NCBI GenBank assembly: GCA_964007475.1
Contig: OZ023275.1
Location: forward strand, 7,626,001 to 7,690,000
DNA length: 64,000 nucleotides
Direction: 5' to 3'
DNA from: Hybos culiciformis
Lineage: Eukaryota > Arthropoda > Insecta > Diptera > Hybotidae
Under the pieces are notes generated by a model that was given only the letters and a program-made list of their open reading frames with translations, made no database searches and had not been told where the DNA came from. Shown in pieces: positions 11,576 to 20,953 of this stretch. The translations under genes and the position numbers were made by a program. Numbering within the stretch: position 1 is the first letter of the stretch; each line of letters opens with the position of its first letter.

Positions 11576-12377
11576 TAGGGTTACCAGATATTCCCCACTA
11601 AAAACCGGGACAAAAAGAATTTTTTTACAAAATTAATAAAATTTATTAAAAAAATATTTTATTTAATATAAATATAAAAAAAAGGACCGTAATAATGGTA
11701 ACAAGGTCAAGTACGTAATTAAATAATATCTTAAAATTAATAACTCAAATTAGGAACAAAAAATATAAATATTCATTTCATTTACTTGCCGAAGCAACTG
11801 CAGATTTGTGTTTCTGACTTTGAATGTGATTTTTAATGTCGGATAAACCATGACTTATACTAAAACTTGAATTGCAATCTCTACAATACGCTTCCGTATC
11901 AATTTTGCCTTTTTTAATAAAAGGAAATTCTGTAGTACATTTTTCTAGAAATTGGCACTTTCTCTTTGGCATGTTGAACTTGAAGGTATAAAATAAATCT
12001 AATAATATATAAAATGAAATTAGTAAACCAAATTTTATATATAAAAGATGCTTACTAACAAAAATTGGTACCAGCCAAATTTCAGCCAAGTCTTGCAGCT
12101 AAATAAACAGAAACAAAAATGTATAAATAAACAAATACTACCCTGCAATATCTTTATAGGCTGGATTGATGTATTGTAGGATCGAGAATTAGAAAAATGA
12201 AAGCAAAGCGTAACATAACCTGAACAAATTGGCACATTTTTTATAAATTTATTAATTTTTTTTTGTCAAAAATGTTAAATCGGGACAATTGAGCGTCCCG
12301 AGAACCTTTTTCGGGACGTCACGAAACGACATGAAAACCGGGACAATCCCGGAAAACCGGGACTTCTGGCAACCCTA
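11576..12377 (-). mobile_element. hAT element remnant (802 bp) with exact 8-bp target duplication
   Basis: The left end TAGGGTTACCAGA and right end (reverse complement TAGGGTTGCCAGA) are inverted repeats. They are flanked by ATCGTTCC at 11568-11575 and at 12378-12385. An exact 8-bp duplication and a terminus of the form TAGGGTTGCCA point to the hAT superfamily. CCGGGA-rich subterminal repeats occur at both ends. Inside, on the minus strand, is the zinc-finger start of a transposase (11778-11972). The DDE/dimerisation region is missing. Confidence 0.85.
11778..11972 (-). pseudogene. hAT transposase N-terminal zinc-finger fragment (64 aa)
   Basis: The frame begins MPKRKCQFLEKCTTEFPFIK. A Cys-x2-Cys pair (residues 30 and 33) is followed by FSISHG, then DIKNH and QKHK, giving His 49 and His 55. 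This is a BED-like DNA-binding finger of the kind that opens many animal hAT transposases. The frame stops after SASK. GTAAAT at that point could instead be a donor site of an original intron, making this a first exon. With the catalytic part absent the fragment is presumably dead, although the finger itself is intact. Confidence 0.65.
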
Positions 12378-12439
12378 ATCGTTCCATAATTCAAAAGTCT
12401 CAAAAGTAGAATACCGAAGCTAGTTTTAGGTAAAATCGT

Positions 12440-12460
12440 CACTTATGGAACGCACTCATA
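12440..12460. repeat. Solo terminus related to the 11020-11379 element
   Basis: ACTTATGGAACGCACTCATA repeats the right end of the long-TIR MITE in the same orientation. The sequence just inside differs from that MITE. This suggests the right end of a related element that was later split by the hAT insertion at 11576-12377. Its left end was not found. Confidence 0.5.
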
Positions 12461-13022
12461 ATAATATTAATAATTTATTGTCTTACTGAACACAAAAATA
12501 TTAAAAAGAAATAATATTTTAAAATACAATTTTTCTATTTGAAGTTTTTGAATTTCTTACATTCAAATATTTTTGATTTGAAAATATTATTTATATTTTT
12601 TATGACTGTATAAAGTTCGGGCAATTATTTGCAATACATAATACTAAAATACTTGAGACTTTTTTAATAATGAAAATTCATCAATATTTTAGGATAATAT
12701 TGAAGAAAAAAGTTGGAATAAAAATTCAAATATCAGTTTGAAAAAAAAAAACAACAATTTTAAAATACATTTATTCCGAAACTTCGTGTTTTTTGCGAAA
12801 TTTTAAATTTTGTTGAATAATAAAAAGCTTTTAAAAATTAAGGTCAAAACTTATTGCAGCTTTTCGAATACCCATAAAATTTTAATATTCTGAACTTACA
12901 ATTAAAGATACAAAATTTAAAAATTTGAAATGTAGTTTCTGTGAATATTTGAAATGAAGAGAAAAAAACTTTTTAAAAAATAATAATAGGCTTGTATTTC
13001 TGTTTTATTTCGTTATGTTTTT
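12461..13022. other. AT-rich intergenic DNA
   Basis: No gene or element is recognised between the solo terminus and the next MITE. Confidence 0.6.
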
Positions 13023-13489
13023 TTCACACTTCGCTAATTTAACATGTTCGAAAGGAGTTAAACATCTTTGGAAAATCGACCGTTCAAACGATGTTTTTCA
13101 TATGTTAACATGTTTAGCTCTGTCAGATAAACAATTTCAAATAATACCGGAGATAAGCATAAAGGAACTGACGCGCCCAAAAAAGTTAAAATATATGAAG
13201 TTGTGTCAAGGTTAAGAACTCGCGCGTCATTTATCTTGAGTGTATCTCCACCTTTATAAAATTTCAAAGTCAAAAATGACATACCAAGTAAAAATTAATG
13301 CATACTGAATATTGCCTAACAAAATACTATTCAAAAATTACTCATTCATCCCTGAAAATTAACATGTTTTTGTAGAAACATGTTGAAGAACGTGTTTCTG
13401 TTTTAATTTTTTTACTATGAAAAAACAACATCAAAAACACCAACGGAACATGTTCGTCGTCCGAACATGTTAAATTAGCTATGTGTGAA
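13023..13489. mobile_element. MITE family B, copy 1 (467 bp)
   Basis: The left end TTCACACTTCGCTAATTTAA continues CATGTTCG. The right end is the reverse complement TTCACACATAGCTAATTTAA with CATGTTCG, so about 28 bp match with two differences. Internal words such as AAAGGAGTTAAA, GAACTCGCG and AACATCAAAAACAC recur in a worn copy near 59305-59595. No coding capacity; the short ORFs are accidental. Target duplication unclear. Confidence 0.75.
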
Positions 13490-14658
13490 CAAGCTATTAC
13501 GCTTCGTAATATATATGTATAAAAAGCTGATTCTTTAACTCTAAAAATATAAATAATGTAAAAATTAAATATACGGTATTAAAATAAAATTAATCATTTA
13601 TTTTTTATTTATTTTATTTTCTTTCGCCTTGATTAAAATTTTTACATTTAGCTTGTACTAACTAAACAAGAAATTTTTATTAAGATCTACAGGAAATCCT
13701 TTACAACTTAAATTTAAGTTTTGTTACCATTTTGGTAGAGAATTTAATGCACAATTTTGTAATTTTTTTTTGGAGTAAAAGGGTGAAGGAAAAAACACTT
13801 GATTTTTTCATTTATTTATTTAACTCCAGCTTAAAATACCTACTTACTTATTAAGGATATTAAGGTAACAAGGACCTAAACAGATTATTTTTGGAATGAC
13901 AACATTTATCAAAAAATCTAAGGTTTATTTCATTTATTTTAGTTTTAATGAAAGATTCTTCAGATAGGCCGTGGAGGATTGATCTTTTCACAATAATGGT
14001 ATGTGATTCCATAATAAAAATTGTATTAAATATAACTAGTGAAAAAATCAGTTTACCTTAATATAGTATAAAATTCTGAATTTGATGTTTGACTCGAATA
14101 AAAACATAATACTTTTTAAAGTCTAAAATAACGAATTAACTTTTGGATGAATGTTATCTTAAATATAAGTTAAAAAATAAGAATATTTGGCTCAAATTTT
14201 GTAAACTCAAATTTTGTTACTTAGTTTTAAATAAATCTTTATTAATAAAACAATTTATTTTTTATATTTTTTTTCAGTTTAGATCAAACTTTTACAAAAA
14301 ATAATTTCATTTTAACAATTCAAAATTACATGTCAAATTACAAAACAATAATTTATGTACAATTTAAATTTAAAACTATTCAATATAATATAATATAAAA
14401 TTTACAAGTTAAAATTTGCAAACTAGTTACTAGAAAAAAGTTTTAGTTTTACTGTTTCTTTTGATACAGAAAAATCAATTGAATGTTTATATTTATTTCC
14501 TGTCAAGAACATTCTAATGATTGGTTCGTTTTGTCCATAGTTCGTTATGTGAAATTTAAGAGTAAAAAGGTTAGCAGAACGGAGGCGGGTATCGCTGCGA
14601 AATAGGATTCGCTGAAAAATAAAAGGAGAGATAATGTTTTCATTGATAATTTGAGTTA
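13490..14658. other. AT-rich intergenic DNA
   Basis: No gene is supported. Frames here are low-complexity. Confidence 0.55.
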
Positions 14659-15021
14659 GGGACTGTTCACATATTACGTAACGCTTTTTTTGCCGTTTTT
14701 TAACCCCCCCCCCCCATAGTAACAAATTCCGAACACCCCCCCCCCCCTCCCCCACCCCCCACAAGAATAACGTAACAAAAGTTAAACACTTTTTAAATTA
14801 CTTTTTGAACAATTGTTTTATTCGAATAAACAAAACAAAATTCATTATAACTTAAGTTTTTTTTTGCGTGCATTAATATTATATTTAGTGCAATTTTTTT
14901 TATAAAAAGGAGGAAATTTGGTTATATAACATTTTTATAAACACCCCCCCCCCCGTCGTAACAAACCGTAACAAATTTTCAAACCCCCCCCTAGGCCGTT
15001 ACGTAATTTGTGAACAGCCCC
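14659..15021. mobile_element. PIF/Harbinger-like MITE (363 bp)
   Basis: The left end is GGGACTGTTCACATATTACG. The reverse complement of the right end is GGGGCTGTTCACAAATTACG. Both are followed by TAACG. TTA stands directly outside each end (14656-14658 and 15022-15024), matching the 3-bp TWA duplication of PIF/Harbinger elements, whose ends often begin GGG-CTGTTC. Inside are mirrored poly-C tracts (about 14703-14760 and 14943-14993) next to GTAACAAA words. No transposase. Confidence 0.8.
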
Positions 15022-15461
15022 TTATGAAAATTACATCTGACACTTCGCGTCTTTTTTTTTTAACACTCAAAAAAAAAAATGCAATCAAAATCGAAAGCAA
15101 TTGTACTTCATTTCAATTTTTGTCCGTAATTGATACTTTTGAAGTCAAAATCTGTTGTTTTATTTGAAGACATCCTGAATGAAGTTCCAAAATGAAATAC
15201 CAACTTTACAGACAATTTTAAGACTTAAAACCTGTCCTTATTTTAGGACTTCAAATATTTTCTTTCAAAACAAAAATTATTACTTCATTTGAATTGCAAT
15301 TGCTTTTATTTTACCTTGCATTAATGAAACTATGTTCTTCAAATTAATGTTTTTAGTTGCAATAAAATAAAATGAATAACTTTAGATTGAAATGAAGTAA
15401 GTCCTGTTTTATTTTCATTCATTTTATTATATTTTCCATTTTACACATTGTCGTAAATTCA
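15022..15461. other. AT-rich intergenic DNA
   Basis: Nothing beyond simple AT-rich sequence is recognised between the Harbinger-like MITE and the tRNA-like head. Confidence 0.55.
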
Positions 15462-15515
15462 GTTCATAGCTCAGTGGCAGAGTTGGTGGATTGCAATGTT
15501 TAGGACAGTGGTTAT
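15462..15515 (+). repeat. tRNA-like (SINE head?) fragment
   Basis: GTTCATAGCTCAGTGGCAGA looks like the first 20 or so bases of a tRNA with its A box. No clear B box follows, and the sequence passes directly into a 270-bp A-rich tract. Best read as a SINE head or tRNA pseudogene fragment. Confidence 0.35.
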
Positions 15516-15516
15516 T

Positions 15517-15800
15517 ATAATATTAAAAAAAAATTAAAAAAAAATATAAAAAAAAATTAAAAAAAAAATAAATTAAAAAATTTAATAAACAAAAAAAATT
15601 AAAAAAAAAAAATATAAAACAAAAATAAAAAAATTTAAAAAATAAATAAAAAAATTTAATAAATAAAAAAAATTAAATAAAATAAAAAAAAATATAAAAA
15701 AAAAATTAATAAAAAAAAAAAAAAAAAATTAAATAAAATAAATAAAAAATTAATAAAAAAAAAAAAAATAAAAAAAAAAAAATAATTAAAAAAAAATTTA
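15517..15800. repeat. A-rich low-complexity tract
   Basis: About 280 bp made almost only of A runs broken by single or double T on the plus strand. It lies between the tRNA-like fragment and the 3' part of the LINE relic. It may be an expanded A tail of a plus-strand retroposon. For the minus-strand LINE it would be T-rich and therefore not a normal tail. Confidence 0.7.
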
Positions 15801-17690
15801 GTCTAGCAATTTTTTTTTTTGTATTTGGGGTGTTTTTGCTGATGAATTTGAAAGGTTTTTGGTTTTGGGGTAATAAACTTTGTTTTGTTTTTACTTGAAT
15901 TATTTTGTTTTCATTTCGAAAGATACTTGCTAATTTCTGCTTTCGATTTTTGTTTTCAAATCGAATAATTCTCTGTAGGGACAATGCGAAGAAATCTCAC
16001 TTTAAATTGAAGCAATTTTTTGTTGTTTTGATTGCATTATGTTTTTGAGTGAAGGGAACTAAATTGATTAATTTTAGTCTGTTTTCGTAAGGTGGTAAAA
16101 TTAAAGGATTTGACCATGGGAGGTGGCGAAGGGCGAATCGTAAGAATTTTTTTTGAATAGATTCAATGCGATCAATATGCACATTAAAGTGAGGTGACCA
16201 AACTTGACTAGCATATTCAATATTGGGGCGGACAATTGTAGTGTATAGAATTTTAAGAATGAAAGTATCGTTGAATTCACGCGAAAATTTTTTCACAAAA
16301 CCAAGCATGGAATTGGTCTTATATTGTCGTAGTGGAATTTAAAAGTCAGTTTTTCGTCATAAAGTACACCCAGGTCTTTGAAAGAGGTTACTTTACTAAT
16401 TGCGTTATTATTGAAAGAATACGAGAATATGATGGGGCTTTGCTAACGAGTGTAAGACATGAACGCACACTTACTGATGTTGAGAGACAGGTTATTAGAT
16501 TGGCCCAAGTATAGAAGCCATCTAAATTTCCTTGGAGGAGGATTGCGTCTTCAACTGATGCGATTTTTTTAAAAAATTTCATATCGTCCGCGTAGATTTG
16601 AAGCTCACTATTTCGTATTATTGAAATGACGTCATTTATGGAAATAATAAATAGAAGGGGACCGAGATGACAACCTTAAGGAACTCTTGAATTGGCTTCA
16701 TAAGCTGAAGATATAGAAGATCTAAAAATGACATCATAATTGCGATCCTTGAGATAAGAGCCAACCCAATTGACGAAGTAAGTAGGGAATTTCAACTTAT
16801 TTAACTTGAACAAAATTACATTATGAGGTAGCAGGTCAAAAGCTTTGCTGAGGTCGGTGTAAATGACATCAGTTTGAAATCCCGATTCAATAGATTTGAC
16901 AAGAAAAGAAGTTGTTTCTAGAAGATTAGTGATGGTTCATTTCTTTTTTATAAAACCATGCTGATTAGGATTGAGAATGTTTTTACAAGGGTCATAAATT
17001 GAGTTATTAATCAAGAATTCAAAGAGTTTAGGTATAGCAGAAAGGTTTGCAATGGGGCGGTAGTTTTCAACATCTTGTTTGGAACCCTTCTTATCAATTG
17101 GCTTAATAAAGGCTTTTTTCCAACACGAAAGGAAAAGATTGAAAAGAGAGGATAGGGGTGAGGCAAGAGATTCAGCGTAGTTTTTCAAAATTGGTTCAGG
17201 TACGTAATCTGGGCCTGGGGTGAAGTTATTGCGAAGTTTTTCCAACTGTAGTTCACTTCAGCAATGTCGAAATATATGTTTAAGTGCAAAGGGCAACGGG
17301 GTCTTTAATATGGGAAAAAATTTCTTCAGAAATGAGAAAGGCTGGCTTACTATACGGAGCTGAAAAATGAACCTTGAAAAATTCCGAAATAATTTTGGAT
17401 TCATTACTCTTACGTCCGTTGAATTCAAGAAATGTTGGGAATTTGTCGCATTTTATTTTACTATTTACAAAGCTCCAAAAAGATTGAGGGTCAGTTTTAA
17501 TTTTATTTGACGTTTCATATAAATAGTCGTTATATTTTTGCTCAGAAAGGGTCTTAAATTCTTCGAATAAACTTACAAAGGTTAAATGGTCGCAGATAGT
17601 TCTAGATTTCAAGTAAGTTCACCAAGCCTTATTTTTTTTATTTCTGAGAGCTTTTAATATGTTAAGTTTATGTATAGACCGTTGTAACTT
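15800..17690 (-). pseudogene. Broken, 5'-truncated non-LTR retrotransposon (Jockey-like LINE) reverse transcriptase
   Basis: The minus strand carries LINE ORF2 motifs in order. An upstream part has QSFWSFVNSK (within 17280-17612). Next comes a stretch with WKKAFIKPIDKKG and ENYRPIANLSAIPKLFE (16937-17245). Then GCHLGPLLF, QIYADD (YADD at 16583-16594), FKDLGV and LGFVKKF, and a tail with VRPNIEYASQVWSPH (15997-16308). The catalytic YADD is intact. The reading frame is broken by TGA after NKAW, by TAA at 16676-16678 replacing Gln in the VPQG motif, by TGA after NCFNLK and by frameshifts. The endonuclease half is missing. The element is dead. Confidence 0.85.
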
Positions 17691-18033
17691 TTTAATTAAT
17701 ACTTTTAAATTGTCAATGATTTGCATGCAATGGAATAATTTAGTACTCTAATTGAAAATTATATGTTTATTTTAACAATTGACCGCTTTAGTAGGACATT
17801 AAAATTGATTTCCATGAGTGCTGGCAAATAAAAAGTACCTACATACCTGAAAATCCATTCTGTTTTCATATGAAAATGATCTAACAGAAAAAACGAACTT
17901 ATGTAGAACCTAATACAGTAGTCTAAAATACCTAATTACATTATTCTAAAATGCTTAAAACGGAACCAATTTAAATTCATGCATAATTTAAATTTATAAT
18001 ATTTTACATTTTACATTCTTACTCTTAGATTAT
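17691..18033. other. AT-rich DNA, possibly part of the LTR relic
   Basis: No gene. Read on the minus strand it continues from the presumed LTR start at 18121, but the LTR end could not be fixed. Confidence 0.4.
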
Positions 18034-18700
18034 TTTTCAAAAGAGTCCCCTCTATATTATTATAAAATGACACTGTAACTGTAGCTTAATTTGTAAAATT
18101 ATCTTACATCTAACTATCACATCTCCCTTTTTTAAGTAACATTTTTATTACATTATACATATATTTTACTTTTAAATTGTGTTACATGATTTTCCAAATA
18201 CATTGGTGTCTTGTCTGCCTAGTACTTTAAGGACTATTATTAACTCAAATCTTCATTACAATTTATAATTTAATGTTCATTAAAATTATTATTTTGATTC
18301 GACACATTTGGTTTTATAAAGTAATTAGAAGTATCAATCTCATTATTTTGATTATTTATTTCAGTACAGAGTATACATTTCTTGATTTGAATTAATATTT
18401 TTAAAATTTTGATCCAATAATGTATTAAAATTTATTTCATCATTATTTTTATTGTAATTTGACAAAACTTTAAATATTTACTTGCATTACTTAAATAAAC
18501 TCTATTTCTATTTGAAGCCTTTCCATACAAGGTCTCCATTTCTTATACAGATTTTGAAATCAGACTTTATCATTTTTATTAAATTCTGGCAATTTTTTGG
18601 AATGCTTGTCATAATAATATTTATTTATCTTATGCCGTTTTAATAAATTTTTGTGAGTTCTTCCTCCTTAATCGGTACAAACGGTAATAATTCTGTTGTT
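18033..18700 (-). pseudogene. Gypsy-type LTR retrotransposon relic: integrase tail, polypurine tract and LTR start
   Basis: On the minus strand, 18500-18690 encodes a degenerate integrase C-terminus: NKYYYDKHSKKLPEF, NDKV, then a stop, then FQ and KKWRPC. Gypsy/Ty3 pol ends typically read YYD..AK.LP.L..GD.V..Q.....W.P. Further along, AAAAAAGGGAGA resembles a polypurine tract. It is followed by TGTGATAG, the expected TG start of an LTR, at about 18121. Everything upstream of the integrase tail is missing or unreadable, so it is a truncated 3' end. Confidence 0.6.
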
Positions 18701-20953
18701 AAAAGGAAAATCACAAAACAAACAATTAGGAAATTTTCTTTTAGATTAATGTGAGAAGCTAGGGTATAATATAAATAATTGTAAATTTGCGATTGCGTTA
18801 TAAAGAATCTGTAGCACAGATGTATTATTATTAATTATTAATTACAAAAATATTTTTAAATTTAAGACACATAGAGTTAGAATAAAATTACAAAAATATT
18901 CGATTCAGAATAAAATGTTAAAACGTTTGTTATTTTGGATTTTAAACACAATAGACGTCGATCATATCGGACTTCTTAGGGAGATAATTTTTAAATCGAG
19001 ATATGCATGTAATAGCCACATAAACATATTTTCCAAATTAACGGGCCGCAAAATACTAACTAAATCCTCATAGGGAAAAATATTTGTTGAAATCCGTTTG
19101 ATTATAGATAACGGGGCATACCACTATATAAATCAATAAATATTTTCTTAAATGAAAACAGAATAATAACACTTATCATTTATCAGCATACTGTTAAAAA
19201 ACCATTTTCTCAGCAAACAATTTTTTAATGAAACTTGATTAGATGAAATTAACTAAAATGGGATAATAAAATTAAGGGATAAAAAACGGTTGCTTAAAAA
19301 ATTACTTGCTAAACAGCTGAACAAATTACTTGCTAAAGAACTTCGTTACCGAAAAAATTGGTTACTGGAAAAATTGCTTGGTGGAAAAATAACTTGCATT
19401 TTCCATAAAATTTTATTTGTTTATAATTTAAGCTAAAAATATCATTCTGTTTTTAGGAATCGAATATTGGATTATCTTGTTAAATCGTAATGATAATAAA
19501 AAATTAGAATAAATGTTTTTTGGGCCGCACATATTAGCTTCACGGACCGCATTTTACTTTTAATAGATTATTCTATTATACGCTCCATATGTTTCACGCG
19601 AAATGCTGAATTGATGTCTAGTGCTAAGTGCTGTTCCTATGACAAGATTTCGTTTTTGAGTTTAATGTTGTAATATGTTATTAACCATTTGTAATTTTTC
19701 TTGTTTGGTTTAATATATGTATGTTAAATTAATTTTTAAATTTTATTGTGATGTATAATTGATTTTGATTGGCTTGAAAAATATATGAATAATAAATAAA
19801 TAAAATAAAAAAGAAATAAAATTATTATCACACTAAAGAATAAATGATTAATCAGAATGACAAATAATTGATTTAATTCGGGTTTAAAAATTAGTTTACT
19901 TAAATTCGTAGTAAATACAAACTTTTTGACTTAAATACATTACATATTTGCTATGGAAAGTTTTATAATTTTCCAAACAACAAAAACTATATGCAAAAAT
20001 TAATTTAAATTTCAATTTAATATCTTCGTTAATTGAATATTTACACAGTTGCTGTTGTTTAGGGACACGTTTATGTGAAACATTTCATATAAAATTTTAA
20101 TTTTATCATAATAAAATTATATGTGGCAAATGTTAGAAGAAAAAAATTCAAGTTATTTATAAGTTAACACAAATTTTTTCCAATTTTTGTCATACTAGTT
20201 CTTTTCGTTAGATCTGAAATTGTTTTTCACTTTAGAAATATATCTTTTGTTCTATATCACTGGATCACGTCGTTGTGAGAATAAAGAATATCTAATTTCC
20301 CTGAACAAATTAAATTAAATTTAGACACTCGAGTGTACACACTCAAGATATGCGCCACGACACTCGAGAGCAATTTTCACACTCGATTCCCAACTGTCGA
20401 GTGTAATATACTCATCGTTGCCAGGTACCTTTAATGATATATAAGAATGTAAGTATTCTCAGAATTTAATAGTATTGAACATATTTACATGTTATGTATT
20501 TGTATCGTAGATATTTTAATAGATTCTAGACATCATTATAAGCATTTCATATTAGTATAACATGAACACAAATTTATTTCAATTTTGTTTGTTCAATCAA
20601 AAAAGAAAATTCCAGTTTTCATTTATTTAAAATAGGAAAATAGTTGTTCTGTTTTTGAATAATATCTGTCAAAATTATAACAAATAATAAGAAATGCACA
20701 TAATGGTTAGTAATATTTATATATTTATATTAGTATTAATTTTAATTTTACAGTCAATCTGTTTAAAAGTAAACCGAAAGGAGACGATATTTTGAATTTA
20801 AGATTCTATTTATTTATTTTTACCGTCAGAAGAAGGATAGACTTTTAGAGAACTTATTATTATTATAATTATTATTTAAACTTTATAGATTTTATAATTT
20901 TTATTGGATTGCACCAGATTTCAAAGACCAAAAATGACTTTCTAATTGCTAGT
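18701..20953. other. AT-rich intergenic DNA
   Basis: No gene is recognised. Two GGGCCGCA words at about 19042 and 19525 and GGACCGCATTTT at 19543 may be worn hAT-like sequence. A cluster of CACTCGA words lies at 20325-20405. The 3' flank of the secreted-protein gene begins near 20950, with AATAAA (minus strand) at 20809-20818. Confidence 0.45.
20325..20405. repeat. Cluster of CACTCGAG-type words
   Basis: ACACTCGAGTGT is a perfect 12-bp palindrome at 20325-20336. It is followed by ACACTC (20339-20344), ACACTCGAG (about 20360), ACACTCGA (about 20379) and TCGAGTGT (about 20397). Five related words fall within 81 bp of otherwise AT-rich DNA. Could be a binding-site cluster or the end of an unrecognised element. 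Confidence 0.5.

Noticed and set aside
13015..13282. ORFs of 66 and 74 aa
   Set aside because: They fall inside or across MITE B; no coding signature.
14423..14764. 113-aa ORF with a Gly-rich start
   Set aside because: The Gly-rich start is the poly-C tract of the Harbinger-like MITE read backwards.
15706..15984. 92-aa ORF as an independent gene
   Set aside because: It reads through the A-rich tract and the extreme 3' end of the LINE frame after its stop; part of the relic.
19030..19560. Possible third hAT element (GGGCCGCA words)
   Set aside because: The words occur in the same orientation and no terminal inverted repeats or 8-bp duplication could be fixed.
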